Shown here in pieces: positions 1 through 10,188 of a stretch of DNA of 64,000 bases. The notes beneath the pieces were generated by a model. The model saw only the letters and a program-made list of their open reading frames with translations, was not told where the DNA came from and searched no databases. A program made the position numbers and the translations under genes. The first letter of the stretch is position 1. Each line of letters opens with the position of its first letter. Source of the DNA: Hyparrhenia diplandra (Eukaryota; Streptophyta; Magnoliopsida; Poales; Poaceae); the NCBI GenBank assembly GCA_015847255.1, contig JADLZK010006498.1, positions 248,001-312,000 of the forward strand, in the 5' to 3' direction.

Positions 1-1037
1 GTGGGATGTATGTGTAATTTATTTTTCCACATTTCCTATCTATCAAGTCGGGGTTCGTGTCGAACTTAGTCTGGGCTTGACGGCTCACCTTGCGACGCCT
101 AAGGAACTCGAGCTGGGAGCTTGCGACAGGGCCAAAGGCTGAGAATTTAGGACACGATGGACCAGAGGGGCCCGATGGCCAAGGGCTAGCCCCCAAGCGC
201 GTGGCTAGCACAAAGCTAGGTACTACGCATGGGGCGCGGCCAGGGCTCACGGCAGGCCACCGTGCTCACGTGTCCTTGGCTTGGTGCCAACCATGGTGGA
301 CGCGACCAAAAGGAGGCTCGTGCGACGGCCATGGCGGATCCATCCATGCCGTGGCGTCGGCACTGGAGCGTCTATCTTGATGAATCCCAGTTGAGCACAC
401 CCAGGGGAAAAAAGAAGAAGCTGATGACACATCTAATGGCTTGATGAAACCTTTCATATCATATCCCCAGTTTTAGAACTCATATTGACAACATTCTGAA
501 GTAGCTGTTACATACGCCTGGAAAACAGCACAGCCAGTGAGATGTATTCGTTTCTAACAGGTAAAAATGGGCGCATCAGTAAACTAACCATCTCTGTTTC
601 TTTAATCGCTTGCGCATCTCCCTGCATCTCCTCATGCATATATGTAATGTAATGTTGTTTCTTTTCCCATAAAGCTGCAGCTGTTTCAATTTGATCATCA
701 TCTAATGATTGTTGCTTCCCTTTTTGTCCAGTAGGTATACATGTATCTCTATCTCTATCTCTACTACATATAATGCACCAAAAAACTTTCCTAAAGTCAC
801 ACAAAGAACTGTCCACCACAGTCATTATCTCTCCTAATCTTTTTTTAAGTGCACCCAACAAATTACACCCCAAAGCTAAATAAGTTTTGAAATAAATGGC
901 TCAGATCTATTCTAACATCTTTCTCTCACTCACCCACCACATCCAAGGGCTAAAGTTTAGAGGTCAATCTAGATTTTATTTTTTAAAAAGGAAAAGAAGA
1001 CTAAATTTGTCTCCCTTCGTCAACCATTAGAGACTTA
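1..1037. other. Unassigned intergenic stretch
   Basis: No gene could be supported here. A reading frame of about 120 codons lies on the minus strand at 508-873, but it has no recognisable domain and no splice or promoter context. The first 450 bases are moderately GC-rich and the rest is AT-rich. This is probably decayed transposon sequence. Confidence 0.4.
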
Positions 1038-1220
1038 CTAGTTAAATCCTCGTGCGTTGCTATGGGATAACTAAATTTTATATAAAAAAACATGGATCGC
1101 ATGATAAGATAACAATACTATGAAATTAAACAATGATATTAAATTGTCATTTAATTCAAACAAGTTTTGTGAAAGTAACACAATCAATCATGGATTTCGC
1201 GTGGTTTGCAAACTCTATTT
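1038..1220 (-). mobile_element. Helitron-type 3' terminus (remnant)
   Basis: Read on the minus strand, the sequence ends in CTAG followed by T (CTAG at 1038-1041), about ten bases after GCAACGCACGAGG. This resembles the GCAACGCACGGG-type 3' ends of grass Helitrons. The adjoining text (ATGGATCGCATGATAAG near 1092) recurs in diverged form near 15350. The 5' end was not found and no Rep/helicase coding is visible, so this is a non-autonomous copy or fragment. The inner limit given is arbitrary. Confidence 0.35.
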
Positions 1221-1408
1221 TATTGGCTGTAATGATTGTAGACATTCATCGCCCTCGGCCTCTGCTTCAGGCCCTTTCGTGAGTAGCAGGTTTCTGTCCT
1301 CGGTGGATTGTTTGATCTGCTGTGGAATCCTCTGTTCTAAGGTAGCGTGTTGCAATGGTGCTCTATTCTGCTGCGTTCTCTGATCCAATCACCATTGGCT
1401 ATTGCCAT

Positions 1409-2150
1409 CATTCCTGCTGCTTGCTGCTCCTAGTATATTGAGGCCATTTTCTTTTTCTTAAGTCCAATGCATCTGTTTGCATTTGAGTCCATCCAAGTCC
1501 AGTTTCATCCACTACAATTCGTCAAAGCCGTGCGTGTCCACAAATTTTGTCATATCAGCCATTTTTTTTATGGTTAGCTAAATCCCGTCGATTTAGCTAA
1601 TCACATCGTCATTGATGCGACAATGCCCTCTTGGTCCCTTTCGGAGCCGTTTTTGCTCCACGTCATGATCAATGGCCTTCTTATTTGTCGTCATCATCAT
1701 TCTATCCTACTGCTTGCCATTTTGCAGCAGTAATCTCTCCATTCTTTATTTGGCTTGATTTGACACATCTCTATTCTCGTCGAGTTCAAAGTCTCCAAAG
1801 CAAGGCTCATGTTTGAGGAGTCGACGTACTGGTTTGTGAAGACTCATGGTATTTGCTGACGTACTGGTTTGTGAAGACAGTACCCACTTGTGGAGGAGAT
1901 CATTTCATCGACATTGTTCAAGAGCTGCACGCTTCGACGACATATTCTATTTTGGATTTTGGATGTAATTTTTCTTTTTTTTTGCATTCACGTTGCATTT
2001 GAGAGGGGGTGTTAAGGTATAATAGTCAAAGGGTATTAGTGTCATCCCCTAAGTTTAGGGGTTTTACCAATTCTCTCTTGTACTCTATATATTGCCCCCC
2101 TTTGGGCCTCAATATTATCAATTCAGTTGTGTCTTTCTCTATTCAGAATA
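1409..2150 (+). mobile_element. 3' fragment of a small copia-type element, with LTR
   Basis: This stretch matches, with small differences, the 3' interior and LTR of the copia-type element at 42044-44650. It includes the polypurine tract GAGAGGGGG (2001-2009) followed directly by an LTR beginning TGTTAAGG at 2010. The LTR end near 2150 has drifted from the TTTGTAACA seen in the other copy. The 5' LTR and primer site are absent and no coding domain is seen. It is a useful uninterrupted reference for the insertion in the second copy. Confidence 0.75.
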
Positions 2151-3075
2151 GCGGCAAGGTCCGACGGGGGCAGGTGCGGGCGTTCCTGCAGTCGGTCGGG
2201 CGAGGGTGCTGCCGCTGCTCGCAGGACGCCGGAGCGAGTGCCTGGATGGTTGTTCAGTAAACTCGGATTAGATCCACTCCAAATCATCATGTTCTCAGAA
2301 CACCAAGTAGCACATAATAGGAGATATGAAAAATGCAAGGAACTAAACAGTGTCGGATTTGCTGTTCAAACCTAAAAACAAAAACACGGCACACAATACC
2401 ACTTAATTTGATGAACTGGTAGGAGGCAAATAAGTTACTTTTTTCCACAAATTAAATTGCTGTTAAATTAATCAAACAACATATTTCTATAAAAACTTTT
2501 GAAACCATTAAATTTTATTGGGGAAAAATTCGTGACTGCAATTGTACTTAAATCAGATCTGCATTGAGGATTCGACACTGCAGCATATTATAAGAATCTG
2601 TTAAAGGTGCATTGTCGATGCAAAATCGGTGTGTATCCCAGTTTCCCAATCCATATAATTAGTGATTCTTCCGGCGATGACCAAGAATTAGGGTTCGATA
2701 CATGCTCGGTTTAATTTGCATGCACTTTTGCACAGCAGGAAGGGATGAGAAGAGATTGGCACACCTGGCAATCCTGCGGCGTCGCGTCATGGAGGCAGCG
2801 GCGGGCGGTGGTGGCGCACAAGGAGGAGTCGTGGCGAGGTCTCGCGAGTGGCAGTGTTCACGCAAAGAAGGGTTGATCGATGGCGCAACTCCGGTGTCGT
2901 GGAGGTCACGGTTTCCCAGTCAAGGGCGTCGCTTCGCATGAGGAGGAGGCGGAAGTGGAGGCGTGGCGATGAGGAGGTGATCGAGGGCGTCGCACGACGA
3001 GGAGGTGTCGCCGTGTCGGCAATCACGAGGAGGAGTTGAATGTATTTACCAAGTCAAGGAGCAGGAGGTGTACGG
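2151..3075. other. Unassigned stretch after the copia fragment
   Basis: A GC-rich patch (about 2155-2250) abuts the copia LTR, followed by AT-rich DNA and a second GC-rich patch (about 2760-3030). Short reading frames occur on both strands but show no recognisable domain or splice-supported gene model. Confidence 0.35.
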
Positions 3076-3300
3076 TGGGATTGTTTCCTTTTTTTTTTTT
3101 CTTTCCATGGTTGTGGGCTGAGATTTTGGTGGGATTGTTTCTTTTTTTGGAAACTTCTTTCCATGATGGTTGCCGAGTTGTTATGGTGGGATTGTTTCCT
3201 TTTTATTTTAGGAAATTTCTTTCCATGATGGTGGGCTGAAATTTTCGTGGTGGGATTGTTTTTTTAGAAATTTAGAAATTTCTTTCCATGATGGTTGCTT
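3076..3300 (+). repeat. Four-copy tandem repeat, unit about 55-65 bp
   Basis: Each unit begins GTGGGATTGTTT, passes through a T-rich run and continues TTTCTTTCCATGATGGT. Four degenerate copies follow one another. Length differences fall mainly in the T-runs. No gene or element end coincides with it. Confidence 0.75.
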
Positions 3301-3750
3301 GTAGATTTGGGAGAGGGGCGGGTGTGTATCGCATGACAGGGTCACGGCAGAGTCGCAAGAACAAAAAGTCGCACGAAAAGAAAAAGTCTTTACTCTTGGC
3401 CTTTTTTATGTTGTAGAGATTAAAGTGCATATGTTATCCTGTTTTGTAGTTTAATAAATCGAACTACCGTGCAAGTTGGAGGTTGAATAGTGTAATTTAC
3501 CTTTTTAAAAATATTTTTCCTATGCAAAAATGGTTCTACTACATTGTTAGATTTTGTGTATACTGCCTATACTTCTGCTATTCTTTGTTTCCAGCAGCAG
3601 ATTGCTATTCTTTGCATGTGGACATACTGACTTGCTGCCTTGCTGGAATGACACATGCACATGAGTCTCCAGTCACCTGACAGTCTGACACCAAGGCACG
3701 TATAGATACCGACACGGTGACCACGAGACGACAACAACCCAGTGTAGACA

Positions 3751-4252
3751 CGGTTTGTTTAGATGGCTAAATTTTGTAACCGTATGTCACATCGTATTAA
3801 TCGTAAAGACGTTTTGTTTAGACTCTCCATCCTAAATTATAAGTCGTTTGACTTTTTTGACAACAAGTTTGACCACTCGCCTTATTCAAAAAATTTGTGC
3901 AAGAAAATATCACTTCTTTTGTTTGTGGCTTTCTTTATTAATACAAGTACTTAAAGAATGATTTAAATTTGACTATATTTACAAAAATTTTTGAATAAGA
4001 CGAATGGTCAAAAGTTGAAAAAAAAAAAGTCAAACGACTTTATAATTTAGAATGGGGAGTAGTAAATTTCATCCTACCATGGAGTAATTAGGCTCAAAGA
4101 ATCGTCCTCACAACGTACATCTAAACTCGTGTAATTAGTTATTTTTTACCTACATTTAATACTCCAAACATATATCTTTTGGTGTATTTAATGTGATGTG
4201 ATGGAGAAAAGTAAAGTTAAAAACGTTAAATTTTAGCCATCTAAACAAGGCC
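3751..4252. mobile_element. MITE with TIR TTGTTTAGATGGCTAAA
   Basis: The left end reads GTTTGTTTAGATGGCTAAAT. The reverse complement of the right end reads GGCCTTGTTTAGATGGCTAA. The long inverted match and AT-rich non-coding interior mark a MITE. A clear target duplication was not seen, so the class is left open. A second MITE occupies its left half. Confidence 0.65.
3825..4060. mobile_element. Stowaway-like MITE nested in another MITE
   Basis: The left terminus CTCCATCCTAAATTATAAG continues into GTCGTTTGACTTTT. The right terminus is its inverted copy, ending GGGGAGTAG. The interior is AT-rich and non-coding. Position inside the 3751-4252 element shows it inserted later. Confidence 0.6.
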
Positions 4253-4723
4253 TTAATCCCGTAAGCTGTAAACCACCATTGACTAGACCAGTTATCATGC
4301 AGCACACGCCGCCCCGCCGCGGTGCTGCCCGCTGGCTCTGCCTGCCGGGCTGGGGCTGACCATGACCAGTGACCACCATACTGGCACGGCCGGAGATTTT
4401 GCATGAACCGCCCTGTTGTATGCTAAAATCTCGATAACATCCTGAACCTTCTCACTCTCTGATCAGCTGCCTGATTAAAATCCTCGTCCCCTTTTGCCCT
4501 CTCTCTCTCTGTTCACGGCTCTCGCCAAATTCCCCAAATCCAAGCGCGTCGCCGACGGCATTGCGTCGCCGTTGCCTCCAAATCCGAGTGCGACTCGCGT
4601 GATCCCAGATCCCGCTCGTCGTATTCCCCACCGTGGCCTCTGTCCTGAGCATTTTCCGCGCGGAGAATGGCGCCGTTTCGGCCGGTTCTTCTTCTGTAGG
4701 ACCGACCGCGGCGAGAGGCTGCG

Positions 4724-7700
4724 ATGGCGCTCGCCGCCAGCGAGGGGAATCTTTCTCCGGCGCTGCCCCTGGCCACTCTGATCGGCCGCGAGCTCCGCGG
4801 CGACGGCACCGAGCACCCGCACGTGCGCTACGGCCACTCTGGCTTCGCCAAGCGCGGCGAGGACTACTTCCTCGTCAAGCCCGACTGCCTCCGCGTCCCC
4901 GGAGACCCATCCTCCTCTTTCTCCGTCTTCGCTGTACGGCCCGCTTTTTTCCCCTATGATTTTGTTTGGGTTCGGTGAAGAATTCCGTTCGGTGATGTGA
5001 TACCTCCTCTTTTTTTGGTTTGACGGATCTGCGGTTCGCAGGTATTCGACGGCCACAATGGCGTGTCGGCGGCGGTGTTCAGCAAGGAGAAATTGCTGGA
5101 GCACGTGATGAGCGCCGTGCCGCAGGGCATCAGCCGCGAGGACTGGCTACAGGCGCTGCCGCGCGCGCTCGTCGCAGGATTCGTCAAGACAGACATTGAC
5201 TTCCAGCGCAAGGGTGAGATGACACCAACTCACCGACACCGAGTGATCCTTGTAGTGCCGTTGGGAATCTGGGCGAAACCTGGCTGAAAAGATGCTGACT
5301 CTGGGAACTGGTGCAGGCGAGACGTCAGGAACAACGGCGACACTTGTTGTCGTTGATGGGTTCACGGTCACTGTGGCGTCGGTGGGAGACTCTAGGTGCA
5401 TTCTGGATACACAGGAGGCGAGGTCTCATTGCTGACTGTGGATCACCGGCTAGAGGAGAATGCAGAGGAGCGTGAGCGCGTCACCGCGAGCGGAGGGGAG
5501 GTCAGCCGACTTAACCTCTGCGGTGGACAGGAGGTAATGCTCACTGCTCAGTCATATTGATGAAGAAGAATTCTAGGATACAATACCTGCTCTATGCTTT
5601 GGAAGCATTTCTGGATATTATTTGTTTTAATTAATTTCCCCCTTTTAGGTCGGTCCTCTCCGATGCTGGCCGGGTGGATTGTGCCTTTCAAGGTCCATTG
5701 GGGATACTGATGTCGGGGAGTTCATTGTACCAATTCCACATGTCAAGCAAGTGAAGGTGAAATCATGAGTTTTGATCAAAAGAAAAGAATTAAGCTCTTC
5801 TTAGCATATCCTTTGTTAACATGTGGTTTGCTTTTTGGTAATTGTAGCTCCCAAATACTGGTGGTAGACTAATAATTGCATCAGATGGAATATGGGACGC
5901 TCTGTCCTCAGAGGTTGCTGCTCAGGCGTGCCGGGGATTGCCTGCAGAACTGGCTGCAAAACTTGTTGTTAAGGTGATTATAAATGCGGCTGGGCTATTG
6001 CATCATCCTGTTCTTTGCATGATATGCTTGATTATTTCAATCGTCTAATTAGTATCCATCTTGCTTGTCCAGCAAGCTCTGAAGACGAGCGGGTTGAAAG
6101 ATGACACAACATGTGTGGTTGTCGACATCATCCCATCTGATCATTGTTCAACGCCGCCAGCATTATCTCCAAAGAAAAATCAGAACAAGTTCAGGTCTCT
6201 TATTTTTGGTAGAAGGTCTCATAGTTCTGTTGGAAAGCTCAGCAAATCTGCTTCTTTGGGCTCTGTAGAAGAAATATTTGAGGACGGGTCTGCAATGTTG
6301 GAAGAAAGGCATGTTCTTACTTCTTATTTTCTCTTGCAGTTCATGTGTTTCTCAACCCTTTGTAGTTGTATGCACATTTTTGGTCATGAAGCTTTTTAGC
6401 GTATGCGAATTGCAAATTCTTCTTTGTTCATTGACACATTTTGATACTTTGTTTCCGTGGATAGTAACAATGCAGAAATGCTTCAAAAATTATATGTTGC
6501 ATGTTTTGGTCTCACTCATGCCTCGTGTTTGGTGTTTTTGAGATAAAAAGAATTGTTAGTGGAGGGATGACTCATATATGGATTTAGGAATCAGTGCAGT
6601 AGAAACTACGGAGTACTAATCTAGTTTGTACATTCTCTTTTGGCTAGGTATAGTTGGATATTCCACTTTTAGTATTTTGGGGAAAACTCTATTCTATGTT
6701 CTCACTTCTCACACTGGCAAAACCTGTTCTTTCATGGCATTGCCATGCACATGCTCCTTTGTTCTGTTTATAGGCCTTGGTAGGAATCAACTTCCTAAAA
6801 CATTGTTGGTGACTTGTTACATCACTTGAATATATAGGCTGCCTTTCTTATTTAGGATTTAAAAAAGTAGAAAAAAAAAAAAAAGAGTGAAGTGATGTGC
6901 TCGTAGATTGTTAGTCATATTCTGGATGCGGTTGACGAGGATTTTAATTATAAATTCACATTGGATAAAGCACGTGTGCCATTTGCTTCTTCCAGTTCCA
7001 AAACAAACTTTTGTGTTGTAAAAAAGAATATTAGTTTTGCTAGTATACACTTAGCTTCTTATAACATGTGGCCTTGGGGGATCAGGTTATATGCTGCAAG
7101 AGTCCGTTTGCTTAAACTCACTAGAATGCTTGGTTGGATGGCATCATTCCTACTAAATTTGTCGTCTTGTCTTCTCAGTAGAAGGTTGAGGTTCTTGGGA
7201 GCAGTTTGTGCTAGAATTGAAGAACTTGTTTACTAGGGGTCCGTTTGGCAGGGCTGTGCTCCCTTGTGCTCCCTGATTCTGGTGAAGTGATTCTGTGGCT
7301 GAAAATGATTCTATTTGATTCTTTAGCATAAACTCTCCAACTCAGGATGGAGAGTCACCTAATAGAATCAGGAGAAGCTACTTTTTCAGCTCTTAGCCTC
7401 TTAGTTCATTTCAAAGAATCACATCACAGAATCAACAGAGAGTCACCTCTTGGTGAGAATGTGTTTGGCAGCCAGGGAGTGATTCTTCCTGAGAATCCGC
7501 TCCGCGGAGCGCTCCCAAACGGACCCTACACTGTCTTATGACTCACTTCACCTATTTGGCTGTTGGAGATCTATTACTAGTTGATGTTCTTTTTTTTAAT
7601 AGGAAGGACACCCTGTTGTTACTCCTCCATCTGTCTATTTGGGACTGTTCAGATATGCCTTAACTTTTAATGTACGCCTTTCGCAGGTTGGGTAGAAATT

Positions 7701-7909
7701 TCCCCTCAAAAGCAAATCTGCCCCCATTTCGCTGCGCAATCTGCCAAGTGGACCAAGAACCGTTCGAAGGTTTAATGACGGACAATGTAGGTGGCTGCTG
7801 CTCAGCCCCATCAACACCATGGGGTGGTCCTTATCTTTGCTCAGACTGTAGGAAAAAGAAGGATGCGATGGAAGGTAAAAGATCGAATCGTTCGACAACA
7901 TGCAGGTGA
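4724..7909 (+). CDS. PP2C-family protein phosphatase, seven exons
   Basis: Predicted Mg/Mn-dependent serine/threonine phosphatase of the plant PP2C superfamily. Coding exons: 4724-4933, 5042-5213, 5317-5533, 5649-5756, 5848-5973, 6073-6308 and 7687-7909. They give about 430 residues if one missing base in exon 3 is allowed for. Visible family motifs are FAVFDGHNG across the exon 1/2 junction (metal-binding DGH), SGTTATLVVV, ASVGDSR, LSRSIGDTDVGEF, IIASDGIWDAL and DDTTCVVVD. A C-terminal extension carries a Cys cluster (FRCAICQVDQ, CCSAP, YLCSDCRKKK) typical of a plant PP2C subgroup. All introns are GT-AG except the last, which is GC-AG. In exon 3 near 5414, after codons for CILDTQ, one G appears lost (CAGGAGGCG where CAGGGAGGCG keeps frame), creating an early stop. 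Downstream exons remain conserved, so either the lesion is recent or it is an assembly error. The start codon is the first in-frame ATG after a leader of roughly 250 bases. Confidence 0.9.
6309..7686 (+). other. GC-AG intron of the PP2C gene
   Basis: Exon 6 ends GAAGAAAG and the intron begins GCATGTTC. The acceptor is TTTCGCAG before GTTGGGTAG. Only this junction keeps the frame (EER followed by LGRNFPSK) with an AG acceptor. It is the largest intron of the gene and contains a MITE at 7236-7525. Confidence 0.75.
7236..7525. mobile_element. MITE in PP2C intron 6, TIR GGGTCCGTTTGG
   Basis: Left end GGGGTCCGTTTGGCAGGG and right end (reverse complement) GGTCCGTTTGGGAGCGC form terminal inverted repeats. 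CTA flanks both sides (7233-7235 and 7526-7528), fitting a 3-bp duplication of the PIF/Harbinger-Tourist type. The interior is non-coding with repeated GATTCT motifs in both orientations. Confidence 0.65.
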
Positions 7910-9077
7910 AACTACTGATAGGAATCACTGTGTCCTGTCCATGCAGACTTGCAAAGTAGTCTCCAATTTCGGTTTTCTGCTCCTTGTAAAAAGAGAAGAA
8001 TAAACCGTTTGTTGTTTGATGGAAGTATTGTTCGGTGAAACTAACTGCACTCTAGCCTGGTCTGAAAAAATCAGGGTACTAACAAGCCTGATTTGTATTG
8101 ACAGCGCCTATGAAACTTTCGTTTGCTCTGAGAAGGTAGGTGACAGAACTTGAAAGCTGTAGTTTAAATTGTGAACGCGTAGCATGTAAAGGGAAATGAG
8201 TAGCTTAACAATGTTTTATCGAATGATGGTGCGGCTCCTCATTGCTGCTTTGGAATGTATTTTGTATGGAGCTGAAGGCCCACATGTTTGATTCTATCCT
8301 AATCGATTCTATGGACAGGATTTGGTATTTTTGACTAGACTGGATTTCCTTGTATTTGTCGTCCTGTCCGCGATCATATTTGTTGGAACTGGGGTACATG
8401 CCAGCAGGGAGTTTGGTGCCATGAATGCTGATAAGCTTGCCTCTTCTGAATTTTTCCTTCCTGCAACCGTCCTTCAGCTAATGGTTGTACAACTGTCAAA
8501 TGTGTTATGGTACAAGATTGAACACATTTGTAGGACACAATAGTCAATAATAGTTCCCCTAAACTTCATTTGAATAAATCTCAAAGACCTAATATTTATG
8601 TTCTCTAATAGGCTTTATTATTTTAGCCCATGAGCAAAGGTGAGAGGTGCAATATCAATTGGTACCATATTGCTAGTTATGTGGAGGTAGAGAGTTTTAC
8701 TCCATATATATTTGTACCAAGCCTTCTAGGAATAGACACAACTTAACAACTACAATTGGGAGTTTTAATTAGAAAATCCTAAAGTAGTAAAATAGTATTT
8801 TTCTCTTCTCACTACTACGCCCGGCGTCACCATTCTTCAGCCCGATCGTTCGCGTGCACAAGCGGACCGGGCAGGTCTCTGGAACCGTCATCTTTCGTTT
8901 GTCTGATCGATCGACGTGCGATAGTGACAAGTGACTGGAGGATCTTCGCTCTCGGGAACCTCTCCATTATGTTGTCCTCAACGTCAACCAGGTATTCCCA
9001 AGATCCAATCTTTGTGTTATTCATGTTCAATCTATCCAATCTATCTGGTGTTAGTTGTGCTTGCACATCATGATATG
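7910..9077 (+). other. PP2C 3' flank and intergenic DNA
   Basis: AATAAA occurs at 7999-8004, about 90 bases after the stop, and again at 8573-8578; either could serve as a poly(A) signal. No other gene is supported. A CACTACTACG string at 8812 lacks the subterminal repeats expected of a CACTA end. Confidence 0.45.
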
Positions 9078-9385
9078 ATCATGCTATATATGTTATTTGC
9101 TGTTCAATCATGCTATGATCTATGGTGCTTTTGTGTTATGCTAGTATGCTTCACATGCTTTATCTAGTAGATCAGTTCATCATGCTATGCTATTTGTTGT
9201 TAAATCATGCTATGATCTGTGATATGCTTTTGTGTTATGCTAGTATGCTTCTTTTCAGTAACTTATCTAGTAGATCAGTTCATCATACTATGCTATTTGT
9301 TAAATCATGCTATGATCCGTGATATGCTTTTGTGTTATGCAAATATGCTTCACATGCTTTATCTAATCGATATATTTATCATGAT
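9078..9385 (+). repeat. Three-copy tandem repeat, unit about 95-115 bp
   Basis: Three degenerate copies contain ATCATGCTATGATC, CTTTTGTGTTATGC and TATCTAGTAGATCAGTTCAT in the same order. Internal ATGCTATG motifs give it a finer sub-periodicity. It is non-coding and lies between the convergent PP2C and CBP60 genes. Confidence 0.7.
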
Positions 9386-10188
9386 TTATATTATGGATTT
9401 AATCTAGAAATTGACTAATATGTCAACAAGTACTGGAAACGTTGGAACTTGAAACTCATCATTCATGCCAGCTACCTTTGTCCTGAAGAACCGAACTGCT
9501 GAACTGTTTGCTCCTTGCTGATGGCCAGTACTCCGGACAGGCCGCATATGTCCATGTTAGAGGATGTCGGGACTTTGGGATAATGGGAGCCATTCATTTC
9601 ACTGTAGTTGATGCACACGAGCTCGTAACACGGTTGCAGGAGCTCTAAGAGAGGAGTAATGCCTAGTAAGCATTACGTACAATATCTTACGATGAACAAG
9701 CAAAATCTAACAACAAAGCACCCTTTTTTATGCTTTTACAGACAGAGGAAGGGACTCTGGTTGTGAACAGTCGAACGCCCCACAACTGTGTTCTTGTCAC
9801 TACTCATCACTCATGTTACATCCCAAAATGACAAAAGATGACATCTGATCAAAAGATCCTACCAATTGCACTACTAGTTACTAGTATACTCTCTGCATCA
9901 GCTTTGCCTTTCCTCAGACAGCACCAGCAACGACTACCTGTGACTGTTAGCAGACAGACAATTCAGTCAGAGTGCACCGACCCGACCCGATCCATGCATG
10001 CTCCGCTGCCGCTGCAGCTGGCCAGAACTCGGCATCCAACCGAAACGCCGGCGCCGGTTGCCCGCCGGGTCCTCACGTTCCGCGCCACGCAACGGGCCGG
10101 GGCCACATGGAATGGAAGACGGCGAGTCCGGCGAGCGAGACGACGCGTCCTATGAAATGAAACGCTGGGCCGTTTGCCTCTCTCTCGA
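9386..10188. other. Downstream flank of the CBP60 gene
   Basis: Non-coding DNA between the tandem repeat and the stop codon of the minus-strand CBP60 gene. The part next to 10188 probably holds the 3' UTR. It becomes GC-rich from about 9970. No convincing poly(A) signal was fixed. Confidence 0.4.

Noticed and set aside
508..873. Minus-strand 121-codon frame as a gene
   Set aside because: No recognised domain and no flanking gene signals; left as unassigned.
4475..5104. Minus-strand 209-codon frame
   Set aside because: It is a shadow of the PP2C leader, exon 1 and part of exon 2; GC-rich grass exons often leave the other strand open.
8811..8840. CACTACTACG as a CACTA 5' end pairing with 51403
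   Set aside because: The following bases and subterminal repeats differ, and the 42-kb span crosses unrelated complete genes.
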